Origin: an uncultured Clostridia bacterium
GTDB lineage: Bacteria; Bacillota; Clostridia; TANB77; CAG-508
Length of the DNA stretch: 12,077 nt
Direction of reading: 5' to 3'
NCBI GenBank assembly: GCA_944391895.1
Contig: CALXVF010000026.1
Span: forward strand, 1 to 12,077
In this document: positions 1 through 7,975 of the stretch, piece after piece
Numbering within the stretch: position 1 is the first letter of the stretch
Layout: the number at the start of each line of letters is the position of its first letter
The notes under the pieces: model-generated
What the model saw: the letters and a program-made list of their open reading frames with translations, nothing else
What the model was told of the DNA's origin: nothing
The model's database searches: none
Program-made: the position numbers and the translations under genes

Positions 1-1691
1 AATTCTTTATCTACTTTTTCCACTTCTTGTTCAAAAGGTGTGTAAAACTCTCTTATAACTTGTTTCCAAGGTTCTTTTCCTTCTGCTATTTCATCAAACT
101 GATTTTCTATATCTGCAGTGAACTCAACATTTATAATATCCTTAAAGTTTTCCACTAAAAGTTTATTAACTACTTTTCCAAGGTCTGTTGGTACTAACTG
201 TTTTTGTTCTTTTTTGATATATCTTCTATCTAATATTGTTGAAATAATAGTTGCATAAGTACTAGGACGTCCTATTCCTTTTTCTTCTAATGCTTTAACT
301 AAACTTGCTTCTGTATATCTTGGTGGTGGTTCAGTAAAACTTTGTTTTGGGTCCAATTTTTCTTTTTTTACTTCTTCGCCAATTTGTAATTCTGGCATTT
401 TACTTTCTTCATCTTCATTTGTTTTTACATCTTTATCTTCTACATATACACTCATAAATCCTTTAAATTTTAGAGTTTGTCCATTTGCTTTAAAATTATA
501 ATTGTTTACATCTATATTTGCTGCTATTGTATCAAATACTGCTGGTGCCATTTGGCTTGCAATAAATCTATTATATATTAGTCTATACAATTTATATTGG
601 TCAGGTGTTAATGAATCTTTTACCCTCTCTGGTTCTAAATCAATATATGTTGGTCTTATACCTTCATGCGCATCTTGTGCACCTGATTTAGTTTTATAAT
701 ATCTATTTTCATAATATTTTTCGCCATACTTTTGTGTTATATGGACTTTAGCTGCTGCTCTTGCTTCTTCTGAAATTCTTGTTGAGTCTGTTCTCATATA
801 TGTTATTAACCCAACTGTTCCTTTTTCCTCCACTTTTACACCTTCATAAAGTCCTTGTGCAACTTGCATTGTTTTTCTAATTGGAAATCCTAATTTTCTT
901 GAAGCTTCTTGTTGCATTGTACTTGTGGTAAATGGTGGTGCTGGTGTTCTTTTCTTTTCACCTTTTTTTATGTCTGTTACTATATATTTCCCATTTTCTA
1001 TATTTTTTATTATTTCATCTACTTCTTCTTTTTTATGAAGTTCTAGTTTTTTGCCGTCTTTTCCATAAAATCTAGCTACAAATTTTTCTTTATTTTTTGA
1101 AAGTTCTGCATATATATTCCAGTATTCCTCTGGTATAAATGCTTCTATTTCTTTTTCTCTATCTACTATAAGCTTTACTGCTACTGATTGTACTCTTCCT
1201 GCAGATAGTCCTCTTTTTACTTTTTTCCAAAGTATTGGGCTTATTTTATATCCCACTATTCTATCTAGTACACGTCTTGCCTGCTGGGCATCTGTTAAAT
1301 TTTTATCTATCTTTCTTGGATTTTTAATTGATTCTTTTACTGTTTCTTTTGTTATTTCATTAAATGTTACTCTACAAACTTCGTCTTCTGGTATTCCTAA
1401 AATATATGCTAAATGCCATGCTATTGCTTCTCCTTCACGGTCGGGGTCGGTTGCTAAGTATACCATTTTAGCTGCTTTAGCATCTTTCTTTAGGCTATTT
1501 ATTAAGCTTGCTTTTCCTCTAATATTTATATATTGTGGTTCAAAATCATGTTCGACATCTATTCCTAGTTTTGATTTTGGTAAATCTCTTATATGTCCCA
1601 TAGAAGCTACCACTTTTACATTATTCCCAAGAAATTTTTTTATAGTATTTGCTTTTGATGGAGATTCCACTATGATTAATTTGTCTGCCAT
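1..1691 (-). CDS. topA: DNA topoisomerase I (type IA), 3' end beyond the window
   Basis: Type IA topoisomerase, which relaxes negative supercoils by transient single-strand cleavage through a tyrosyl-DNA link. The first 563 residues are in the window and the frame runs off the left edge. The N-terminal TOPRIM domain (about 1-115) has VESPSKA at 8-14, with the conserved Glu9, and DPDREGE at 82-88, whose acidic residues bind Mg2+. The core has GRVQS and then TYMRTDSTR, with the catalytic tyrosine at residue 298 (codon at 798-800). The C-terminal zinc-ribbon region expected in a protein of about 690 residues is not visible. The start is ATG at 1691, two bases after the murG stop, with a GAGAGGAA ribosome binding site lying inside the last murG codons. 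It is therefore the last visible gene of the murE operon and probably translationally coupled to murG. Family identity is secure. Confidence 0.96.
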   Translation of the reverse strand, partial: MADKLIIVESPSKANTIKKFLGNNVKVVASMGHIRDLPKSKLGIDVEHDFEPQYINIRGKASLINSLKKDAKAAKMVYLATDPDREGEAIAWHLAYILGIPEDEVCRVTFNEITKETVKESIKNPRKIDKNLTDAQQARRVLDRIVGYKISPILWKKVKRGLSAGRVQSVAVKLIVDREKEIEAFIPEEYWNIYAELSKNKEKFVARFYGKDGKKLELHKKEEVDEIIKNIENGKYIVTDIKKGEKKRTPAPPFTTSTMQQEASRKLGFPIRKTMQVAQGLYEGVKVEEKGTVGLITYMRTDSTRISEEARAAAKVHITQKYGEKYYENRYYKTKSGAQDAHEGIRPTYIDLEPERVKDSLTPDQYKLYRLIYNRFIASQMAPAVFDTIAANIDVNNYNFKANGQTLKFKGFMSVYVEDKDVKTNEDEESKMPELQIGEEVKKEKLDPKQSFTEPPPRYTEASLVKALEEKGIGRPSTYATIISTILDRRYIKKEQKQLVPTDLGKVVNKLLVENFKDIINVEFTADIENQFDEIAEGKEPWKQVIREFYTPFEQEVEKVDKE

Positions 1692-1693
1692 TT

Positions 1694-2803
1694 TTATTTC
1701 CTCTCTATTTCACTGTAAATTTTGTCTTCGACATTTTTTATAGACATTTCATTTGCTCTTTTTCCCATTCTTTCTAGTTCTTCTTTATCTTTAGTAAGAC
1801 TTAATATATTATCATTTAAAACTTCTTCTGTCAAATCTTTATCTAAAATTACTTTAGCTGCTTTTTTCTTTTCTAGTGCTCTTGCATTATATTCTTGGTG
1901 ATTTTCTGCAGCATAAGGAAATGGAATAAATATTGCAGGTTTTCCTACTTTTTCTATTTCTGTTACTGTCATAGCACCACTTCTTGAAACGATTAAATCT
2001 GCTATATTCATTATTTCTTCCATTTCATATATGTAAGGAACTATTTTTATTCCTTTAATATTATTTATATCTATATTTTTTTCTGAAAATTTATTTTTTA
2101 CTATTTCATATTGTTCTGGTCCTGCAGCCCACATTATTTGGTAATTTGTATTTTTTCTTTTTTCTATTATTCCTAGCATACTTATATTAATACTTTGAGC
2201 TCCTTGACTTCCTCCAAAAACTAATACAAGTGGTAAATTTGTATCAAATCCTAGTTTTTCTTTTTTCTCTTTTATTTCATCTTTTGTCAATTGTAATTTA
2301 TTGACTTTTGTAGGTGTTCCTGTTAAAACTATTTGTTTTGCTTTAGGTAGTCTTTCTTTCGCTTCTTCAAATCCTACTAAGATTTTTTCTGCATTTTTTG
2401 ATAGTAATTTTGTTGCTACACCTGGCAAAACATTACTTTCATGTATTATATATGGTATTTTTAATTTTTTTGCTGCTAAACAAACTGAAATGCATATATA
2501 TCCTCCAGTTCCTATAATTAGGTCTGGCTTAAATTCTTTTAATATTTTTTTTGATTCTCCTATTGAGCCTATTGTTTTTACTAATCTTTTTATATTTTTT
2601 ACGCTTAGACTTCTTGATATACCAAATGATTCGATTGTTTTTAGTTCATAACCTGCTCTTGGTACTAGGTTTGTTTCTAATCCTCTTTTTGTTCCAATAA
2701 AAATTATTTTTGAATTTGGTTCTTCTTTCATAATTTTATTTGCTATTGCTACACCTGGGTTTATATGTCCACCTGTACCAGCAGCTGCTATTACTACTCT
2801 CAT
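1694..2803 (-). CDS. murG: UDP-GlcNAc:lipid I N-acetylglucosaminyltransferase MurG
   Basis: Transfers GlcNAc from UDP-GlcNAc to lipid I (undecaprenyl-PP-MurNAc-pentapeptide) to form lipid II, at the cytoplasmic membrane face. Its 369 residues are a normal length for the GT28 family. The N-terminal Rossmann domain opens with the glycine-rich loop GTGGH at 9-13 and carries HESN at 121-124. The C-terminal domain has GGSQGA at 197-202, SRSGA at 273-277 and ENHQ at 300-303, the usual UDP-GlcNAc-binding elements. No membrane span is predicted, as expected for a peripheral protein. The ATG at 2803 follows AGGAGG that overlaps the ftsW stop codon. It follows ftsW, as in many dcw clusters, but is followed by topA rather than murB/ftsQ. 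Confidence is very high. Confidence 0.97.
   Translation of the reverse strand: MRVVIAAAGTGGHINPGVAIANKIMKEEPNSKIIFIGTKRGLETNLVPRAGYELKTIESFGISRSLSVKNIKRLVKTIGSIGESKKILKEFKPDLIIGTGGYICISVCLAAKKLKIPYIIHESNVLPGVATKLLSKNAEKILVGFEEAKERLPKAKQIVLTGTPTKVNKLQLTKDEIKEKKEKLGFDTNLPLVLVFGGSQGAQSINISMLGIIEKRKNTNYQIMWAAGPEQYEIVKNKFSEKNIDINNIKGIKIVPYIYEMEEIMNIADLIVSRSGAMTVTEIEKVGKPAIFIPFPYAAENHQEYNARALEKKKAAKVILDKDLTEEVLNDNILSLTKDKEELERMGKRANEMSIKNVEDKIYSEIERK
1698..1705 (-). promoter_or_regulatory. topA ribosome binding site inside the murG 3' end
   Basis: On the minus strand GAGAGGAA lies about six bases before the topA ATG and is made from the final Glu-Arg-Lys codons of murG. The murG stop and the topA start are two bases apart, so ribosomes finishing murG sit on the topA initiation site. 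This supports both the topA start and translational coupling. Confidence 0.75.
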
Positions 2804-2811
2804 TTGCCATT

Positions 2812-2817
2812 CCTCCT
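2812..2817 (-). promoter_or_regulatory. murG ribosome binding site overlapping the ftsW stop
   Basis: A perfect AGGAGG on the minus strand includes the last two bases of the ftsW TAG stop (2816-2818), eight bases before the murG ATG. A terminating ribosome would cover the murG initiation region, suggesting coupled translation. Confidence 0.8.
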
Positions 2818-3985
2818 ATATCTTTTTAGCTGTTCTCGAAATATTTAATAGTACTCCCATTGCACTTAACAAAATAAGAAGTGAACTTCCTCCATAACTT
2901 AGGAAAGGAAGAGAAATTCCTGTATTTGGTATTGTATTTGTAACAACTGCTATATTTAATATTACTTGTGTTGCAATAAGAGCAGTTATTCCTATAGCAA
3001 CTAAACTTCCAAATGTATCTTTAGCTCTAATTGCAATTACTATTCCTCTTACTACTAATGCTGCAAATAGTCCTAAAACTACTGCACATCCTATAAATCC
3101 AAGTTCCTCAGCTATAATGGCAAAGATAAAGTCATTATGAGCTTCTGGTATGTATAAATATTTTTGTTTACTTTCTCCTAAACCTACTCCAAATAATCCT
3201 CCTGAACCTATGGCATATAGTCCCTGAATTGTTTGATAAGATGTTCCAGTAGGATTTTCCCATGGGTCAAGCCAGGCTGCAATTCTATCTGATCTAAATC
3301 CATCTGCGAACTTTGTTCTTACGAATGGAAAAATTATAGCAATTGCTCCTACTCCTAGTCCAATAATATATGCAATATATTTTAGTTGGCAACCGCTCAT
3401 AACAATCATAACAGCTGTTACCATTGCAATAACTATTCCTGCACTTAAATGGTTTTGTACAAAATATAATACTAATATTGGTATTCCTACTGCTATTATT
3501 GGTTTTAAACAACTAGCCCAAAATCCTTCTATTTTATTTTTTGGATCACTATAGTATCCTGCAACCCAAATTATTAAACCTATTTTTGTTATTTCTGATG
3601 GTTGTATTTGTATTCCTAAATTAATCCATCTTCTTGCGCCATTTGATTCAACTCCTATTTTCGGAATTAAAACCATGAACAATATTAATACTGATAGTAC
3701 ATATATTATTTTATAAAATTTTTTATAAATATCATAATTAAATTTTGATAAAATGAACATTGCAATAAATCCAAGCACAGCAGCAATTGCTTGCGTTCGA
3801 AAGTATGTATAACTCTTTCCTGATTCTGCAAGTGCAGTTGGGCTACTAGCTGACAAAACCATTACTAATCCTATTGCTACTAAAATTAGTACAATGATTA
3901 GTAGTGGTAAATCTACTCTATTATTTAATTTTAACTGTGATATTTTTGAGTTATTTTTTGCTACTTTTTTCTTGGTAGTTTGCAT
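2816..3985 (-). CDS. ftsW: SEDS-family peptidoglycan glycosyltransferase FtsW/SpoVE
   Basis: Integral membrane SEDS polymerase that assembles lipid II into glycan strands with a partner class B PBP. The 389 residues start with a basic cytoplasmic tail (1-25) and then about ten hydrophobic spans. Family marks are NGARRWI at 115-121, QPSE at 128-131, the PEAHNDF loop at 280-286 with the conserved Asp285, EELGF at 293-297, and the C-terminal TGISLPFLSYGGSS block at 355-368. The start is ATG 3985, twelve bases after the mraY stop, with AGGAGG at 3990-3995. murD, which often sits between mraY and ftsW, is missing here. Division FtsW and sporulation SpoVE cannot be told apart from sequence alone. 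A SpoVD-like PBP nearby makes SpoVE a real alternative. RodA is less likely given the mur context. Confidence 0.93.
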   Translation of the reverse strand: MQTTKKKVAKNNSKISQLKLNNRVDLPLLIIVLILVAIGLVMVLSASSPTALAESGKSYTYFRTQAIAAVLGFIAMFILSKFNYDIYKKFYKIIYVLSVLILFMVLIPKIGVESNGARRWINLGIQIQPSEITKIGLIIWVAGYYSDPKNKIEGFWASCLKPIIAVGIPILVLYFVQNHLSAGIVIAMVTAVMIVMSGCQLKYIAYIIGLGVGAIAIIFPFVRTKFADGFRSDRIAAWLDPWENPTGTSYQTIQGLYAIGSGGLFGVGLGESKQKYLYIPEAHNDFIFAIIAEELGFIGCAVVLGLFAALVVRGIVIAIRAKDTFGSLVAIGITALIATQVILNIAVVTNTIPNTGISLPFLSYGGSSLLILLSAMGVLLNISRTAKKI

Positions 3986-3997
3986 TGTTCCTCCTAT

Positions 3998-4975
3998 CTA
4001 TATTATCATAATTCCTACCATACTCATAATTAGAGTAACTAAACTAAATATAGAAACTATTTTGTTTTCTTTCCATCCACATAATTCAAAGTGATGGTGT
4101 ATTGGAGTCATTTTAAATACTCTTTTCCCTGTTTTTTTGAAAACTAATACTTGTATCATTACAGATATTGTTTCTATTACTGGTATAATTGCAATTATCA
4201 ATAATAGTAGTGGTAATTTTAAATATAATGCAATTCCAGCTATTGCTCCTCCTAAAAGAAGTGAGCCTGTATCTCCCATAAATATTTGTGCTGGATGTAA
4301 ATTGAAAAGTAAAAATCCTAAAGCTGCACCTATTACTATACATCCAAAAATTGTTGTTTCTTTAACTTCCCAAACTATTGAAATTACTGTTAAACAAGTA
4401 AGTATTATTGTTGTAACACTAGTTGCTAATCCATCTATTCCATCTGTTAAATTTACAGCATTTGTTGTTGCTAATATTACTACTACCGCAAATGGTATAT
4501 ATAACCACAGTGGCAGAGTTATATATTGATTTACAAATGGTATATAAATATCTGTTCCATTTTCAAAGTTGAATACTAGCATTACTACATATGCAATTGC
4601 TATTATCATAAGTCCTAACATTTTTAGCCTTGGACTTAATCCGTCTGTATTATGAAGAACTACTTTTTTGAAATCATCTATAAATCCAACTAATCCAAAT
4701 CCTATTGTTACGAATATCATCGGCAAAAGTCTGGTTGCGATTTCTGGTTCATCTTTTGCATAATCAATATATAAAAATGCACTTAAAATTATTGTTGTAA
4801 TTATTAGTATTAATCCTCCCATTGTAGGAGTTCCTTTTTTTGTTAAGTGTGATTTTGGTCCTTCTTCTCTTTCTGATTGACCTACTTTTAGTTTTTTTAG
4901 TATTGGTATTACTATTAATGATACGATTACACTAAGTGCAAAAGACAATAATAATATCTTTATCTGAAAACTCAT
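3998..4975 (-). CDS. mraY: Phospho-N-acetylmuramoyl-pentapeptide transferase MraY
   Basis: Polytopic enzyme that transfers phospho-MurNAc-pentapeptide from UDP to undecaprenyl phosphate, giving lipid I. The 325 residues match the family length and form about ten membrane segments. The catalytic and Mg2+-binding signatures are present: GFIDDF at 97-102 (Asp100/Asp101), NAVNLTDGIDG at 172-182, FMGDTGS at 232-238 (Asp235), and the TPIHHHFE loop at 290-297. The N-terminal GTPTMGG (48-54) is also typical. The ATG at 4975 follows AGGAGG that overlaps the murE stop. murF, usually between murE and mraY, is absent, so the D-Ala-D-Ala adding enzyme must be encoded elsewhere. Identity is very secure. 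Confidence 0.97.
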   Translation of the reverse strand: MSFQIKILLLSFALSVIVSLIVIPILKKLKVGQSEREEGPKSHLTKKGTPTMGGLILIITTIILSAFLYIDYAKDEPEIATRLLPMIFVTIGFGLVGFIDDFKKVVLHNTDGLSPRLKMLGLMIIAIAYVVMLVFNFENGTDIYIPFVNQYITLPLWLYIPFAVVVILATTNAVNLTDGIDGLATSVTTIILTCLTVISIVWEVKETTIFGCIVIGAALGFLLFNLHPAQIFMGDTGSLLLGGAIAGIALYLKLPLLLLIIAIIPVIETISVMIQVLVFKKTGKRVFKMTPIHHHFELCGWKENKIVSIFSLVTLIMSMVGIMII

Positions 4976-4985
4976 TAGTATATTT

Positions 4986-4991
4986 CCTCCT
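4986..4991 (-). promoter_or_regulatory. mraY ribosome binding site overlapping the murE stop
   Basis: AGGAGG on the minus strand shares two bases with the murE TAG stop (4990-4992) and ends ten bases before the mraY ATG. It is the same stop-within-Shine-Dalgarno layout as at ftsW/murG, pointing to coupled translation of murE and mraY. Confidence 0.8.
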
Positions 4992-6471
4992 AGGCATTTT
5001 CCATTTCGTCTATTATTTCTTTTATTATTTCTCTTTCATCATAATGACGTTTTTCGTGATTTATTTCTTGATATGTTTCATGACCTTTTCCCGCTAAAAC
5101 AATGATATCGTTTTTATTAGCCATTTTTATTGCTTTTCTTATGGCTTCTGTTCTATCTACTATACATTCATATCTTGCATTTGTTTTCTTGATGCCTTCT
5201 TCTATTTCTTTTATTATTTCTTCTGGTTTCTCTGTTCTTGGATTATCTGATGTTATTATTGTATAAGTTGCTATTTTTCCTGAGATTGCTCCCATAATTG
5301 GTCTTTTTGCATTATCTCTATCTCCTCCACATCCAAATACAGATATAACTCTTCCTCTAGTATATGATTTTACAGCTTGTAATATGCTTTCCAAGCTTTC
5401 TGGTGAGTGTGCATAATCAATCATTATAGTAAGTCCAAGTTTGTTATCTACAAGCTCACTTCTTCCTGGAACCTTTACAGTTTCTAGTGACTCTTTTATG
5501 TTTTCAACAGAGCATCCTAATTTTTCAGCAACTGATATTGCTGCTAAACTATTATAAACACTGAATCTTCCTGGAATATCTGTTTTTATTCTTTCATTTT
5601 TTCCATTTAGCTTAACTCTAAAATCTACATATGAATTTGTTATTGTTATATCTTTTGCAAGCAAATCACATTCATTGTCTATTCCATAAGTTTTTATTGT
5701 GCAGTTTGGAGCAAGTTTTGGTACTCTTATTGTGTTTATATCATCTACGTTTATAAATCCTATTGGACACATTTGAAATAGTTTTACTTTTGCATTAAAG
5801 TAATCTTCCATATCTGGATGTTCTTTTTCGCTAATGTGGTCTTCTGAAAAATTAGTGAAAATACCTATGTTAAAATCACATCCATCTACTCTATGAAGTT
5901 TTAAACTTTGTGAAGATACTTCCATTACACAAGCTTTACAACCCGCTTCTACCATTTGTGCGAAATATGATTGTAATTTTATACTATCCGGTGTTGTTCT
6001 GTCACTATCTTCTAATTTTTTGTCTCCTATATATGTTGCTATTGTTCCTATTAATCCTGTTTTTATTCCTTGTTTTTCTAATATTGTTTTTATCATGAAT
6101 GTTGTTGTTGTTTTTCCTTTTGTTCCAGTTACACCTATAAGTTGCATTTTTCTTGATGGATTATCATAGTAGTTACAAGCACATATTGCAGTTGCTTTTC
6201 TTGTATTGTCTGATGTAATTAAAGTTATATTTTCAGGAATTTGGCTAATTACTTGTTTAGCCATTTCTTCTTGTATTAATATAGCTTTAGCTCCATTCTC
6301 TATTGCTTTATTTATATAGGCATGACCATCAGTATCAAAACCTTTTATTGCTATAAATAAGAAGCCATCTTTAACCTCTCTGGAATCATTTGTAATTCCT
6401 GTTATATCAAGACTTAGGTTTCCTTTAGCTTTTAATCCTTCGATTCCTGATAATATATGTTTTAATTCCAT
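4990..6471 (-). CDS. murE: UDP-MurNAc-tripeptide synthetase MurE, meso-DAP type
   Basis: Cytoplasmic ATP-dependent ligase that adds the third residue to UDP-MurNAc-L-Ala-D-Glu. The 493 residues show the three Mur-ligase domains. The N-terminal domain (about 1-105) binds the UDP sugar. The central domain has the ATP loop TGTKGKTTT at 115-123 and the YFNAKVKLF segment, where Lys228 is the likely carbamylated lysine. The C-terminal domain carries DNPR at 409-412, which in this family marks meso-diaminopimelate rather than lysine specificity, and AGKGHE at 460-465. The ATG at 6471 has GGAG seven bases upstream. It is the first gene of the murE-mraY-ftsW-murG-topA operon, with its own promoter upstream. 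The DNPR call implies an A1-gamma type wall with meso-DAP. Confidence 0.97.
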   Translation of the reverse strand: MELKHILSGIEGLKAKGNLSLDITGITNDSREVKDGFLFIAIKGFDTDGHAYINKAIENGAKAILIQEEMAKQVISQIPENITLITSDNTRKATAICACNYYDNPSRKMQLIGVTGTKGKTTTTFMIKTILEKQGIKTGLIGTIATYIGDKKLEDSDRTTPDSIKLQSYFAQMVEAGCKACVMEVSSQSLKLHRVDGCDFNIGIFTNFSEDHISEKEHPDMEDYFNAKVKLFQMCPIGFINVDDINTIRVPKLAPNCTIKTYGIDNECDLLAKDITITNSYVDFRVKLNGKNERIKTDIPGRFSVYNSLAAISVAEKLGCSVENIKESLETVKVPGRSELVDNKLGLTIMIDYAHSPESLESILQAVKSYTRGRVISVFGCGGDRDNAKRPIMGAISGKIATYTIITSDNPRTEKPEEIIKEIEEGIKKTNARYECIVDRTEAIRKAIKMANKNDIIVLAGKGHETYQEINHEKRHYDEREIIKEIIDEMENA

Positions 6472-6510
6472 ATTCTTCTCCTTTTATTGTATATAATATT
6501 TCCATTGTAT

Positions 6511-6540
6511 ATTATACACTTAAGTTTATTAAAAAAACAA
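6511..6540 (-). promoter_or_regulatory. Predicted promoter of the murE-topA operon
   Basis: On the minus strand a perfect TATAAT (-10) at 6511-6516 lies 18 bases after TTGTTT (-35) at 6535-6540, leaving a leader of about 33 bases with AAAAGGAGAAG before the murE ATG. The -35 matches consensus at only 3 of 6 positions and sits inside the tail of the upstream kinase terminator, so the -10 carries most of the weight. It would make the mur operon independent of spoVD transcription. Confidence 0.6.
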
Positions 6541-6567
6541 GATTATTATGCAAATAATCTTGTTTTT
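6531..6567 (-). terminator. Intrinsic terminator after the sensor kinase
   Basis: A perfect 15-bp stem (6533-6547 with 6553-6567) and a 5-base loop. Read on the minus strand it ends in seven Ts, directly downstream of the kinase stop at 6601 and upstream of the murE promoter. The outer stem is A/T only, so a T run also follows on the plus strand and it could work in both directions. No plus-strand gene ends here. It separates the kinase transcript from the mur operon. Confidence 0.85.
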
Positions 6568-6600
6568 ATTTATGAACTTCTAAGTAACGTCCCCAAAATT

Positions 6601-7935
6601 TTATTCCCAACTATATATTTCTAATTGTTGTTTGAACATTTTATCTCTTGTTGTATATAATCTTAAGTTTTCATTTTTCTTGATAATTTGATTTACTTTC
6701 CATAGTCCTAATCCATGAAATAATTTATTCTTCTTTGTTGAAAATCCTTTTTCTTTCATTTTATTAATATCTATAAGGTAGTTTTTGCAAGTGTTTTCTA
6801 TAACAATTAGATTTCTTTTATTAGAATTGTCTTTTAAAAACTTGATATTAATTACTTTTTCTTCACAATCTTTTGCAGCTTCTATTGCATTATCTATTAA
6901 TACTCCTAGAATTCTACATAGTTCATATGTTTTAATTTTTAATGAATTGAAATCTATGTATACTTCTAAATTTATTTCGATATCATATTGCTTAGCTAGT
7001 AAATATTTATTATTGATTAGATTATATATTGCCGGATTATTTATTATGTCTTTATCAAATGCTTTTATATTATTTAATGATTGACATTCGCATATTACAT
7101 CATTGTACATTTTTTGAAGTCCATCAAAATCTTTTGTTGCTATAAATCCTCCAAAGCCTTGCATGATATTTCCAAAATCATGCTTTAGTGCACATATATT
7201 GTCGTAGTTATGTTGAAGTCTATCATTACTACTTTCTAAATTATTTATTTCGTTTTTATCTGTTTCGATTTGAAGAGTTTTAAGCATATTTGTTGTACTT
7301 ATTAAATAATATGAAATTAGTAAAATAATGTCTAACAAATAAATTGTATTAGGTATTGTTTGCATACAATTTAAAATTTCTATTTCATTGAATATTATTA
7401 ATATTGTTGAAACTGTTGCTACTTCTATGATTTGCTTTTTTGATTCACAACTAATATATTCTGGTATATTTATTGAGATATTAAATTTTTTTAATAGTAT
7501 ATAAATTAATAGTTTTACTAGAATCGCAGTTATAGTTATATATGCCATGAAGTCCATACTAGCTAGAGCACTTTCTAAAGAATTTACTTCACATAGTTCA
7601 GTAAATACTTTTATGCTTATTAGTTCTGTTACTGAAAATATAATTACATTTATTTCCTCAGCAAATAAAACTTTTTCTGTATTAACTTTTAGATATTTTT
7701 TGTAAATTAGGATTTGTGTTAAGATTTCAATTATTTTATGAAGCTGAATAGGCATTATGACTCTAGTCACAGAAAATAAGATTGCTTGAAATAAGAAAAT
7801 TTTTGTGAATTTGACTTCTTTTAGATTTAAAATTTGCATAAGTATTTTGTTTTGAAGAAACATCGTTATTAACGTGAATAGTACTGTTACTACACACAAA
7901 ATTATTCTATTGTTTTGCATTATTATTATATCCAT
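6601..7935 (-). CDS. AgrC/ComD-like GHKL sensor histidine kinase, orphan
   Basis: Membrane sensor kinase of the HPK10 class, whose known members sense peptide pheromones and signal to LytTR response regulators. It has 444 residues. Residues 1-220 form about six or seven hydrophobic spans. A short coiled linker (about 222-245) leads to the H-box LKHDFGN with the likely phospho-acceptor His252. The ATPase has an N-box (ILGVLIDNAIEAA, 342-354, Asn349), NTCKN at 381-385 and a G-box (GLGLWKVN, 408-415). I start at ATG 7935, which has a strong AAGGAAGAGGG site. The open frame extends to GTG 7968, but that lies at the predicted transcription start and lacks a leader. No response regulator, AgrB-type protease or pheromone gene is in the window, so the ligand and target are unknown. 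It is a single-gene unit with its own promoter and terminator. Confidence 0.88.
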   Translation of the reverse strand: MDIIIMQNNRIILCVVTVLFTLITMFLQNKILMQILNLKEVKFTKIFLFQAILFSVTRVIMPIQLHKIIEILTQILIYKKYLKVNTEKVLFAEEINVIIFSVTELISIKVFTELCEVNSLESALASMDFMAYITITAILVKLLIYILLKKFNISINIPEYISCESKKQIIEVATVSTILIIFNEIEILNCMQTIPNTIYLLDIILLISYYLISTTNMLKTLQIETDKNEINNLESSNDRLQHNYDNICALKHDFGNIMQGFGGFIATKDFDGLQKMYNDVICECQSLNNIKAFDKDIINNPAIYNLINNKYLLAKQYDIEINLEVYIDFNSLKIKTYELCRILGVLIDNAIEAAKDCEEKVINIKFLKDNSNKRNLIVIENTCKNYLIDINKMKEKGFSTKKNKLFHGLGLWKVNQIIKKNENLRLYTTRDKMFKQQLEIYSWE

Positions 7936-7939
7936 GATA

Positions 7940-7950
7940 CCCTCTTCCTT
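7940..7950 (-). promoter_or_regulatory. Kinase ribosome binding site that decides its start
   Basis: AAGGAAGAGGG on the minus strand ends four bases before ATG 7935. The upstream in-frame GTG at 7968 has no such site and nearly coincides with the predicted transcription start, so the shorter 444-residue protein is preferred. Confidence 0.75.
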
Positions 7951-7975
7951 TGTTCCAATTTTTACCACAGTTATT

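Noticed and set aside
2301..2651. Plus-strand open frame of 116 codons opposite murG
   Set aside because: It fully overlaps a clearly functional murG and shows no independent start signals or domain.
4137..4529. Plus-strand open frame of 130 codons opposite mraY
   Set aside because: Low-complexity Ile/Thr/Ser-rich translation produced by the complement of a hydrophobic membrane protein; the mraY motifs on the other strand are intact.
6533..6567. Convergent gene ending on the plus strand, suggested by the bidirectional hairpin
   Set aside because: No plus-strand coding sequence approaches the hairpin; the symmetry comes from A/T pairs in the outer stem.
7936..7968. Longer form of the sensor kinase starting at GTG 7968
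   Set aside because: The GTG lies at the predicted transcription start with no leader or Shine-Dalgarno, whereas ATG 7935 has a strong site; the extra 11 residues are not hydrophobic or conserved in type.
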